In this document: positions 1 through 5,827 of the stretch, in pieces | How positions within the stretch are numbered: the first letter of the stretch is position 1 | Layout of the letters: each line of letters starts with the position of its first letter | Origin: Fidelibacterota bacterium | GTDB lineage: Bacteria; Fidelibacterota; UBA2242; JAFGTP01 | DNA length: 5,861 nucleotides | Direction of reading: 5' to 3' | NCBI GenBank assembly: GCA_021734005.1 | Contig: JAIPJV010000144.1 | Span: forward strand, 1 to 5,861 | The notes under the pieces: model-generated | Told to the model about the DNA's origin: nothing | Seen by the model: the letters and a program-made list of their open reading frames with translations, nothing else | The model's database searches: none | Position numbers and translations under genes: made by a program

Positions 1-176
1 GCGCACTGATCGGATTTGCTGGCCCTCGCGTAATCAAACAAACCATTAACAAAGATCTTCCTGAAGGATTTCAGCGTTCCCAATTCATTATGGAAAAAGG
101 TTTTGCTGATATGATTGTAGGTCGGGAAGAAATGAAACAGACTTTAATTGATATTCTGGAATTTTTCTATGGATAA
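1..176 (+). CDS. accD: AccD C-terminus (acetyl-CoA carboxylase carboxyltransferase subunit beta), 5'-truncated by the window edge
   Basis: The reading frame beginning at base 3 is open from the window edge to a TAA at 174-176 and gives 57 residues. They begin ALIGFAGPRVIKQTINK and continue through LPEGFQRSQF and an EKG-ADMIV segment. This is the well-known C-terminal end of AccD, where GFAGPRVI and LPEGFQ-(S)-(E/Q)F are conserved. The beta subunit pairs with AccA to transfer the carboxyl group from carboxybiotin to acetyl-CoA, giving malonyl-CoA for fatty acid synthesis in the cytoplasm. The N-terminal zinc-ribbon and most of the crotonase-like fold lie upstream and cannot be checked. The final codons overlap the start of surE by 8 bases, so the two genes are probably translated from one message. 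The identification rests on recognised motifs and not on a search. Confidence 0.93.
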   Translation, partial: ALIGFAGPRVIKQTINKDLPEGFQRSQFIMEKGFADMIVGREEMKQTLIDILEFFYG

Positions 177-945
177 TAACATTTTAATTTGCAATGATGA
201 CGGAATCAATGCTCCCGGTATCGACGCCCTTGTTCGGGAAGTTAGCAAAATAGCCCGCGTTTCAGTTGTGGCCCCTTCGATCGAGCGCAGTGCAGTTGGA
301 CACGCTATTACACTTTCTGATCCGCTGCGGGTTTCTGAATTTCAAAAAGAAGATCGCTGGTCTGGCTATTCTGTATCAGGGACACCGGCCGATTGTATCA
401 AAATTGCAGTCAACGAGCTTCTTGATGAGCGACCGGATATTGTACTTTCCGGAATCAATCTAGGCTCTAATACCGGAATTAATGTGATCTACTCGGGAAC
501 AGTTTCTGCAGCAACTGAGGGCACAATTTTGGGGATTCCCTCTTTTGCGATTTCTTTGACCACTTACACCAATCCCAATTTTAAACCGGCTGCCCAATTT
601 GCTGTAAAAATGGTCAAAGCTCTTCCTGATCTAAAATTGCCAGAGAGTACTCTCCTCAATATTAATGTTCCCAATGTAGCCGATTACGAGGATATAAAAG
701 GCTTAATCATCACCCGCCAGGGAATGTCACCTTTTGCCGAAAAATTCGAAAAAAGAATCGATCTGAAAAACAGGGCCTATTACTGGCTTGGAGGTTCCAA
801 AGCACCAATTAAAAAAGACAATAAAATTGATGATCGGGCTGTTAAAGAAAATCAAATTTCAATAACTCCCATCCAATTTGATTTAACCGATTATGAATAT
901 ATGAAAAAATTACGGGGAAAAATTACGGAGAGATCACTGCTATGA
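169..945 (+). CDS. surE: SurE, 5'/3'-nucleotidase (survival-protein nucleoside monophosphatase)
   Basis: This 258-residue protein has the SurE family's usual length. The first residues, MDNNILICNDDGINAPGI, hold the N-terminal metal-binding aspartate pair (D10, D11). S41 in the ERSAVGHAIT stretch and N97 in SGINLGSN match the other metal ligands, and SGTPADC (70-76) and YSGTVSAATEG (108-118) are further family hallmarks. SurE enzymes are divalent-metal-dependent phosphatases that release phosphate from nucleoside 5'- and 3'-monophosphates, and some also act on short polyphosphate. I chose ATG 169 because it puts the NDDG motif at the usual distance from the N-terminus. The in-frame TTG at 148 would add seven unrelated residues that overlap accD more deeply. 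The start overlaps the accD stop (ATGGATAA), and only a weak purine stretch precedes it, so initiation probably depends on coupling. The stop overlaps the guaA start as ATGA. All key residues are present. Confidence 0.95.
   Translation: MDNNILICNDDGINAPGIDALVREVSKIARVSVVAPSIERSAVGHAITLSDPLRVSEFQKEDRWSGYSVSGTPADCIKIAVNELLDERPDIVLSGINLGSNTGINVIYSGTVSAATEGTILGIPSFAISLTTYTNPNFKPAAQFAVKMVKALPDLKLPESTLLNINVPNVADYEDIKGLIITRQGMSPFAEKFEKRIDLKNRAYYWLGGSKAPIKKDNKIDDRAVKENQISITPIQFDLTDYEYMKKLRGKITERSLL
927..932 (+). promoter_or_regulatory. Ribosome binding site for guaA
   Basis: GGAGAG lies inside the last codons of surE and ends nine bases before the guaA ATG at 942. It is a good Shine-Dalgarno match at normal spacing. 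It supports the ATG at 942, which overlaps the surE TGA as ATGA, as the true start. It also suggests guaA can be entered directly by ribosomes as well as by coupling from surE. Confidence 0.7.
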
Positions 946-2483
946 ATAGTATTGACAAAGTCTGGATAATTGATTTCGGTTCTCAGTACACTCAACTGAT
1001 TGCCCGGCGTGTACGTGAATTATCGATTTTTTCCGAAATTGTTCTACCGGATATCACTGCCGATGAAATCAAAAAAAACTCTGTCTCAGCAATAATTCTC
1101 TCTGGAGGTCCAGCCAGTGTCAATGATCCCGGTTCTCCTGATATTGATGGCAGTATTTTTGAACTTAATATTCCAATTTTAGGGATTTGCTACGGTTTGC
1201 AGCTCATCTGTCGTCATTTTGGCGGGCAGGTTCATTCTGGAGACAAGCGGGAATACGGCAAAAGCAAAATGATCATTAATCAGAAACATAAATTATTCAC
1301 AGGACTAGATTCCGGTACTCAGGTCTGGATGAGTCATGGTGATCATATTGATAAAATTCCAGATGATTTTTCCATTATTGCAGAATCGGAAAACAGAGCA
1401 CCAGCAGCAATAGTCAATGATGAGCGCAAAATTTATGGGATCCAATTTCACCCTGAAGTTGAGCATACTGTGGAAGGTATGACCATTCTGGATAATTTTC
1501 TTACCACAATTGCCGACCTTAATAAAAACTGGACACCTAAACATTTTATTGATGAAAAAATCAAAGAGATCCGTGAAACTGTCGGCGATAAAAAAGTTCT
1601 CATGGCCTTAAGTGGTGGAGTGGACTCATCAGTAATGGCCGTTCTGCTGGATCGAGCTCTGGGAGAACAGTGCACGGCAGTATTTATTGATAATGGACTC
1701 CTGCGGCTCAATGAAGACACAAAAGTTGTCAATCAATTAAAAGACAAACTCAAAATCCCTGTTGAGAAATATGATTATTCCGATCAATTTTTAAATGCAC
1801 TTCAGGGCGTGACTGATCCAGAAAAAAAACGCAAGATCATTGGTAATGTTTTTATTGAGGTTTTTGAGGAAATCACAGAAAAGCACAAGGATTTCAACTT
1901 TCTTGCTCAGGGCACACTCTATCCCGATGTTATCGAAAGCCGTTCTGTAAAGGGAGAATCAGAAGTCATCAAAAGCCACCACAATGTTGGCGGTCTGCCT
2001 GAACGAATGAAACTCAAACTTATTGAACCATTCAATAGTTTATTCAAAGATGAAGTTCGGGCAATTGGTCGTGAACTGGGTATTAATAAATTCATTCTCG
2101 GCCGGCATCCTTTTCCCGGACCTGGACTTGGTGTCAGAATTCCCGGAGAAATTACCAGAGCGAAGCTGGAAATTCTGAAAAAAGCCGATGATATCTTTAT
2201 TACAGAATTGAGAAGGTCCGGTCAATATGACCGAGTCTGGCAGGCTTTTGTTGTTTTGATACCGGTAAAAACCGTTGGTGTAATGGGCGATCAGCGCACT
2301 TATGAAAATGCTGTTGCACTACGGGCAGTTAATAGTAGCGACGGTATGACTGCCGATTGGTCACGATTACCAGCAGAATTATTGGCCACAGTATCCAACA
2401 GAATTGTCAACGAAATCCAGGGTATTAATCGAGTAGTGTATGACATTACCTCAAAACCTCCCGGAACAATTGAGTGGGAGTAA
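942..2483 (+). CDS. guaA: GMP synthase (glutamine-hydrolysing)
   Basis: This complete 513-residue GuaA has standard length and two-domain order. It aminates XMP to GMP using ATP and glutamine, the last step of de novo guanine nucleotide synthesis, in the cytoplasm. The class I glutamine amidotransferase domain (about 5-190) starts with IIDFGSQYTQLIARRVRE. It has the nucleophile C83 in GICYGLQ and the partners H170 and E172 in GIQFHPEVEHT. The ATP-pyrophosphatase domain carries the P-loop SGGVDSS (224-230), LAQGTLYPDVIES (321-333) and HHNVGGLPE (346-354). The C-terminal dimerisation domain follows from about RHPFPGPGLGVR (388-399) and ends in the typical KPPGTIEWE. Nothing is missing or broken. 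The gene overlaps surE by four bases and is separated from the next gene by 33 bases. Pairing with surE places guanine nucleotide synthesis beside a nucleotide-dephosphorylating enzyme. Confidence 0.98.
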   Translation: MNSIDKVWIIDFGSQYTQLIARRVRELSIFSEIVLPDITADEIKKNSVSAIILSGGPASVNDPGSPDIDGSIFELNIPILGICYGLQLICRHFGGQVHSGDKREYGKSKMIINQKHKLFTGLDSGTQVWMSHGDHIDKIPDDFSIIAESENRAPAAIVNDERKIYGIQFHPEVEHTVEGMTILDNFLTTIADLNKNWTPKHFIDEKIKEIRETVGDKKVLMALSGGVDSSVMAVLLDRALGEQCTAVFIDNGLLRLNEDTKVVNQLKDKLKIPVEKYDYSDQFLNALQGVTDPEKKRKIIGNVFIEVFEEITEKHKDFNFLAQGTLYPDVIESRSVKGESEVIKSHHNVGGLPERMKLKLIEPFNSLFKDEVRAIGRELGINKFILGRHPFPGPGLGVRIPGEITRAKLEILKKADDIFITELRRSGQYDRVWQAFVVLIPVKTVGVMGDQRTYENAVALRAVNSSDGMTADWSRLPAELLATVSNRIVNEIQGINRVVYDITSKPPGTIEWE

Positions 2484-2485
2484 AG

Positions 2486-2513
2486 CCCGCAAAATTTACT
2501 AATTTACGGGGAG
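2486..2513 (+). promoter_or_regulatory. Shine-Dalgarno site of the 730-residue protein gene, partly inside a small hairpin
   Basis: The 33-base gap between guaA and the next gene contains GGGGAG (2508-2513), three bases before the ATG at 2517. This is a strong ribosome-binding match at rather short spacing. The same bases can fold: CCCG (2486-2489) pairs with CGGG (2507-2510), and AAATT (2492-2496) pairs with AATTT (2501-2505) around the loop TACT. A three-base internal bulge lies between the two stems. Three of the six Shine-Dalgarno bases would be paired. The stem is short and its inner half is all A-T, so real occlusion is uncertain. There is no T-tract, so it is not an intrinsic terminator. 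Confidence 0.5.
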
Positions 2514-2516
2514 CAC

Positions 2517-4709
2517 ATGGCATTGTATAGAAAATATTTGATCACATTTATAACTGCAATCATTTTGCTTCAGGGCTGGATAATTGGTCAGGAGGAAGAG
2601 GAAAAAGATAAGCTGGCTGCTTTTGATTCTCTGGCTGTGGAAGACACACTTTTTAGTGAAACCCGGCGTGATTCTTTAGTTCAGCCTCTTGATTCTACAC
2701 TTTTACCTGAACCAAAAATTATCGATTCTCTGCGTGCTCTGGCCGATTCTTTAACTGCTCCGTACTACAAACAGAAAGTCGATTCCCAGTATGTTTTATT
2801 TATGGAGGGAGTTCAGGACTATCGGGAAAACAAATTTTTTGAAGCCCTGAAAAAATTCCAAAAAATTTACTCCATTCCCAAAGATTTCAATCGTTTTAAG
2901 ATTGCCAGTGAAATGATGCTCGTCAAAACCAATCTGAGAATTGGTAGAATTAGCCGGGCCCTCTCTTTGGGTTATGAGTTTGAAACTCATTATGGACAGG
3001 AAACCCATTATCTTGATGATGTTCGCTACAGCATTGCCCGGGCTCTATTTCAACAAAAAAAATATGCTCAATCGCTACTCTATTATCTCCAGGTTGTCAA
3101 GCAATTTGACGACCCCCAACTTTCCCAAAAATGTACTGAGGAAATGAGCACATTAACCGATATTTTTCTCACTATTCAGGATCTGGAAAAATTAGAAGCA
3201 ACTATTAAAGACAATTTTTACAAACCTTATATAATGCTAAAATTGGCAGAAAAATATCATGAAAAAGGCCAATCCCGTCCTGCTGATCAATATTTATTAT
3301 CTGCTTATCGATATATTGAAGACAATCAGTTTTTAACTATCCAGTATGAAAAAACCCGCCAATATCTGGAAGAGGCCCACAACCAAAAGGTTTACATTGG
3401 GGTAATTCTTCCCCTCTCCGGTCCCAGAAGAACTGTTGCTCAGCCCATTCTAAAAGGGGTCAAATTTGCCATCAATGAAATCAAAGCCCGAGAAGGTTTT
3501 GACATTGCGGCAATCATCATGGACAATCAGGGCGAATTCATTCGTTCGGTTCGACAGTCTCAGATTTTGGTTGAGAACCCTAAAGTCAAAGCCATTTTCG
3601 GCCCCCTTAGCAGCAAGAATACTTTTGGAGTTGCAGCCGTTGCCAATCAGGCTCGCATTCCTTTTATCACGCCCACTGCTACTAATAGCAAAATTACTGA
3701 TATGGGGCAATATGGTTTTCAGGCCAATGTAGATTTTGAGAATCTAGGTAGATTTTTGGGCAAATATTGTGTTGAGCAAACTGAAGCCAAAAATCTGGTT
3801 ACTCTTTCACCAGGCGGCGATTTTGGTATAGACATGACCGATGCTTTCAGCAAAACAATTGATAAAGGCGGTATAAAATTACTCTCTCAAAAATGGTATT
3901 CCGGAACTCCAGAAAATCTGGGTTATCATTTCAAAGGTATACGCAAAATTGGAGTTGAATTAGCCCGAGAAGCCAGGGATAAAAAAATTGAGATCATGCA
4001 GGACAGCCTGAATAGAATGGTGCGCAAAGACAGCAGTATGTTGACAAAAGCTGGTTTTCAGATCTTCCCCTATGACTCCAGCCAATATGAAGTTTTTCAC
4101 AACAATAAAATGTATTTGCTCAACACTCGCGATGTGCTCACTGTAACTGGCCTGATGGATTCCACTGAATTTGAATTGCCGGACGTTGAAGAATATGATG
4201 ACAAGATCAAGAGCATTGACGCCATTTTTCTGCCCATCAAATCCGAGAATCTGGAAATGATCATCTCCCAGCTGGATTATTATAATATCTATGCTCGAGT
4301 TTTGGGAAATGCTGACTGGAACAATATTGAGAAACTCCGGCAAAATAGAAATCTCGCTGACGACATGCTTATTATAACAGATTATTATATTGACAAGGAG
4401 TCGGCAGGCTACCGCTCCTTCCAGCGTCAATATATCCGTTTGATAGGCGAATCGCCCCGGCGTTTTGATCTATATGGCTACGATTCAATTCAACCTATTT
4501 TGCGAGGCCTCAAAGAAGGATATATCCAGAGAGAAGCGCTTCAACAATATATGATGGAAATGCCCATTTATCACGGCTTCGCCCGCAATATCTCATTCAA
4601 GGGCAATCGGCCGGGCGTAAATTCCTGTGCCTACATTCTAAGTTTTGATAACAATCGGATTAAGCCTGTGGCTGAAATTAGAAAGGGCCGAATCTATCCA
4701 TTTGAATAA
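2517..4709 (+). CDS. Exported TPR plus periplasmic-binding-fold protein, LpoA-like in layout
   Basis: This 730-residue protein begins with a plausible signal peptide: R5 and K6, then a hydrophobic stretch at about 8-24 before QEEEE. No cysteine follows, so a lipoprotein signal is not supported. Residues 25-90 form an acidic linker with recurring Asp-Ser-Leu triplets. Residues 90-285 are helical with TPR-like periodicity, for example FFEALKKFQKIYSIP and YAQSLLYYLQVVKQF. From KVYIGVILPLSGP (291) to about 712 it matches the type-1 periplasmic-binding / receptor ligand-binding family: KGVKFAINEI, IIMDNQG, AIFGPLSS, IPFITPTATN and DLYGYDSIQPILRGL. A charged stretch at about 482-560 looks like an insertion. 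TPR followed by this fold recalls LpoA, the outer-membrane activator of PBP1A, but LpoA is lipid-anchored. A stand-alone amino-acid-type binding protein is the alternative; no transporter genes are visible. Its last codons overlap pgeF, implying coupled expression. The fold is confident; the function is not. Confidence 0.85.
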   Translation: MALYRKYLITFITAIILLQGWIIGQEEEEKDKLAAFDSLAVEDTLFSETRRDSLVQPLDSTLLPEPKIIDSLRALADSLTAPYYKQKVDSQYVLFMEGVQDYRENKFFEALKKFQKIYSIPKDFNRFKIASEMMLVKTNLRIGRISRALSLGYEFETHYGQETHYLDDVRYSIARALFQQKKYAQSLLYYLQVVKQFDDPQLSQKCTEEMSTLTDIFLTIQDLEKLEATIKDNFYKPYIMLKLAEKYHEKGQSRPADQYLLSAYRYIEDNQFLTIQYEKTRQYLEEAHNQKVYIGVILPLSGPRRTVAQPILKGVKFAINEIKAREGFDIAAIIMDNQGEFIRSVRQSQILVENPKVKAIFGPLSSKNTFGVAAVANQARIPFITPTATNSKITDMGQYGFQANVDFENLGRFLGKYCVEQTEAKNLVTLSPGGDFGIDMTDAFSKTIDKGGIKLLSQKWYSGTPENLGYHFKGIRKIGVELAREARDKKIEIMQDSLNRMVRKDSSMLTKAGFQIFPYDSSQYEVFHNNKMYLLNTRDVLTVTGLMDSTEFELPDVEEYDDKIKSIDAIFLPIKSENLEMIISQLDYYNIYARVLGNADWNNIEKLRQNRNLADDMLIITDYYIDKESAGYRSFQRQYIRLIGESPRRFDLYGYDSIQPILRGLKEGYIQREALQQYMMEMPIYHGFARNISFKGNRPGVNSCAYILSFDNNRIKPVAEIRKGRIYPFE

Positions 4710-5445
4710 AAATTCACAAAAATTTTTTCGGGATAATGGTCTAAGTTCCGGGATTTTAAATCAATATCCAGAAATATTTCACAGTTTTGGCTCTCGTGTA
4801 AACGGCCTATCCCCCCAAAAAAGTCAGCATCCCGACCATCTCTACAAATGTGCTCAGCAAGCCGCCAATAATGCTGGAGTTGATATCAACCAGATTGTCT
4901 GCATGGAGCAAATCCATAGTAATAATGTTCAGATTGTAAAATCACCGGGAATCTACGAACAAACTGATGGTGTTATAACCCAAAAAACAGACCTGGTGCT
5001 CTGCATCCAAACTGCTGATTGTGCTCCTATTTTTCTGTTTGATCCTGACAGTCGAGCAATCGCAGCTCTTCACGGTGGTTGGCGGGGAATTTCCCGCGAT
5101 ATTATCGCTAATGCTGTAAAAATTATGAAGAATAATTTCAATGTTAATCCCAAAAAATTGATCACTGCTATCGGCCCCTCTCTTCGAAATTCCTGCTTTG
5201 AAATTGGTGAAGATGTACTTCATCATTTTGACAAAAAATTTATTTCCAATAAAGAGAATCAGTATTATCTAAAATTTGTAGAATTGATCAAATCAAAACT
5301 AAATGATTCCGGAATCACCAATCATAATATTGATATTTTAAATTATTGCACCCAATGCAATCCTGAGCAATTTTTTTCCTACCGCGGTGATGATCAGATA
5401 ACAGGCAGGATGTTGAATTTTATTGGTATGGGTTTGGTTGAGTAG
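4702..5445 (+). CDS. pgeF: PgeF/YfiH-family protein (peptidoglycan editing factor; multi-copper-oxidase-like purine nucleoside phosphorylase family)
   Basis: The 247-residue product has the family's usual length and all its signature motifs: FHSFGSRVNGLS near the N-terminus, EQIHSNNV, TDGVITQ, QTADCAPIFL, ALHGGWRG, AIGPSLRNSCFEIG and the C-terminal TGRMLNFIG. With the start at TTG 4702, the conserved metal/catalytic trio is H72, C107 and H124, essentially the positions of the E. coli homologue. That is the main reason for choosing this start. An in-frame TTG at 4645 would add 19 residues lying deep inside the upstream gene. TTG 4702 overlaps the upstream TAA by 8 bases (TTGAATAA). The only purine-rich stretch, AAAGGG near 4682-4687, is rather far away, so coupling is likely. 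Family members are reported as purine nucleoside phosphorylase/adenosine deaminase enzymes and, in E. coli, as removing L-serine wrongly added to UDP-MurNAc. Which activity applies here cannot be read from the sequence. Confidence 0.92.
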   Translation: MNKNSQKFFRDNGLSSGILNQYPEIFHSFGSRVNGLSPQKSQHPDHLYKCAQQAANNAGVDINQIVCMEQIHSNNVQIVKSPGIYEQTDGVITQKTDLVLCIQTADCAPIFLFDPDSRAIAALHGGWRGISRDIIANAVKIMKNNFNVNPKKLITAIGPSLRNSCFEIGEDVLHHFDKKFISNKENQYYLKFVELIKSKLNDSGITNHNIDILNYCTQCNPEQFFSYRGDDQITGRMLNFIGMGLVE

Positions 5446-5493
5446 TCGAGTGGCGAATTTATCGAGTTGAAAAGTTGCGAAGTGGTCGAGTGG
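5445..5493. repeat. 9-bp direct repeat GTCGAGTGG, two copies 40 bp apart
   Basis: GTCGAGTGG occurs at 5445-5453, starting on the last base of the pgeF stop codon, and again at 5485-5493. The bases between contain degraded versions of the same theme (ATCGAGTTG at 5461-5469 and GCGAAGTGG at 5477-5485), so the block looks like a decayed tandem array and not a chance pair. Confidence 0.55.
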
Positions 5494-5504
5494 GAAAAAG
5501 GACC

Positions 5505-5534
5505 GCAAATTAACGCGAATTGACACGAATAATT
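5505..5534. repeat. Tandem repeat with an exact 10-bp period
   Basis: Three consecutive decamers line up without gaps: GCAAATTAAC (5505-5514), GCGAATTGAC (5515-5524) and ACGAATAATT (5525-5534). The shared core is (G/A)C(G/A)AAT. The first two differ at two positions and the third decays in its second half. A T8 run follows immediately at 5533-5540, but no GC-rich stem precedes it, so this is not called a terminator. Confidence 0.6.
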
Positions 5535-5573
5535 TTTTTTCTATGGCATACAAATAAAAAAAACTGACGCTTT

Positions 5574-5655
5574 TGTATCGAACGAATACATTGGCCCCAA
5601 TCCTCGTTCCCAGGCTCTGCCTGGGTACGCTTGTTTCTTGAGAAACTCCAGTTTC
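5574..5655. repeat. Chain of inverted repeats (several adjacent hairpins)
   Basis: In order: TGTAT (5574-5578) pairs with ATACA (5586-5590). ATTGG (5590-5594) pairs with CCAAT (5597-5601). CGTTCCCAGGC (5605-5615) pairs with GCCTGGGTACG (5619-5629) around a TCT loop with one T-T mismatch. GTTTC (5633-5637), GAAAC (5642-5646) and GTTTC (5651-5655) are evenly spaced by four bases, so the middle arm can pair with either side. GAACGA (5580-5585) can also pair with TCGTTC (5604-5609), enclosing the second hairpin. The 5605-5629 hairpin is the strongest and resembles a dispersed CGTTCCCAGG-type repeat I recall from many bacterial genomes. Some T residues follow it, but no clean T-tract, so a terminator role is only possible. 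Confidence 0.75.
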
Positions 5656-5739
5656 GAGTCAACAAACTACTATAAACCAAAAAATCTTCAACAATTATCT
5701 GGAAAAGAAGGAATCTTTCTTAATTAATTGTGCACCACC

Positions 5740-5774
5740 CATCTTATCCTGCCCATTGAGGTCAGGACAAGATG
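5740..5774. repeat. Long hairpin, 12-bp arms with one mismatch
   Basis: CATCTTATCCTG (5740-5751) is the reverse complement of CAGGACAAGATG (5763-5774) except for one A-C mismatch. Inside the 11-base loop, CC (5753-5754) can pair with GG (5760-5761) across a C-T mismatch, tightening the loop to ATTGA. No T-run follows. It lies one base upstream of a second perfect hairpin. Confidence 0.75.
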
Positions 5775-5775
5775 A

Positions 5776-5794
5776 AACAACTTGGCAAGTTGTT
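5776..5794. repeat. Perfect 8-bp hairpin with a 3-base loop
   Basis: AACAACTT (5776-5783) and AAGTTGTT (5787-5794) are exact reverse complements around GGC. The hairpin directly follows the 5740-5774 stem. A shorter CGCA/TGCG pair (5807-5810 and 5813-5816) comes just after. Together these three look like one structured unit. Confidence 0.75.
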
Positions 5795-5827
5795 CTACAA
5801 TTATCACGCATCTGCGAGACTTATTTA

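Noticed and set aside
148..168. Upstream TTG start for surE adding seven residues
   Set aside because: The added residues do not resemble the SurE N-terminus. ATG 169 puts the NDDG motif at the expected position and gives an 8-base overlap with accD.
2517..2610. Lipoprotein signal peptide on the 730-residue protein
   Set aside because: No cysteine follows the hydrophobic stretch, so a lipobox is absent; an ordinary signal peptide or membrane anchor is more likely.
3960..4430. 156-residue open frame on the minus strand within the exported-protein gene
   Set aside because: The plus strand here encodes a well-supported, motif-bearing domain. The minus frame shows no recognisable motif, so it is a shadow frame.
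4645..4701. Upstream TTG start for pgeF adding 19 residues
   Set aside because: The extension lies inside the upstream coding sequence, has no ribosome binding site and shifts the conserved H/C/H residues away from family numbering.
5505..5540. Intrinsic terminator ending in the T8 run
   Set aside because: No GC-rich stem directly precedes the T-run; only four-base AT pairings are possible.
5338..5553. 71-residue minus-strand open frame across the end of pgeF and the repeats
   Set aside because: It overlaps the conserved PgeF C-terminus and runs through repeat DNA; no start signal or protein motif supports it.
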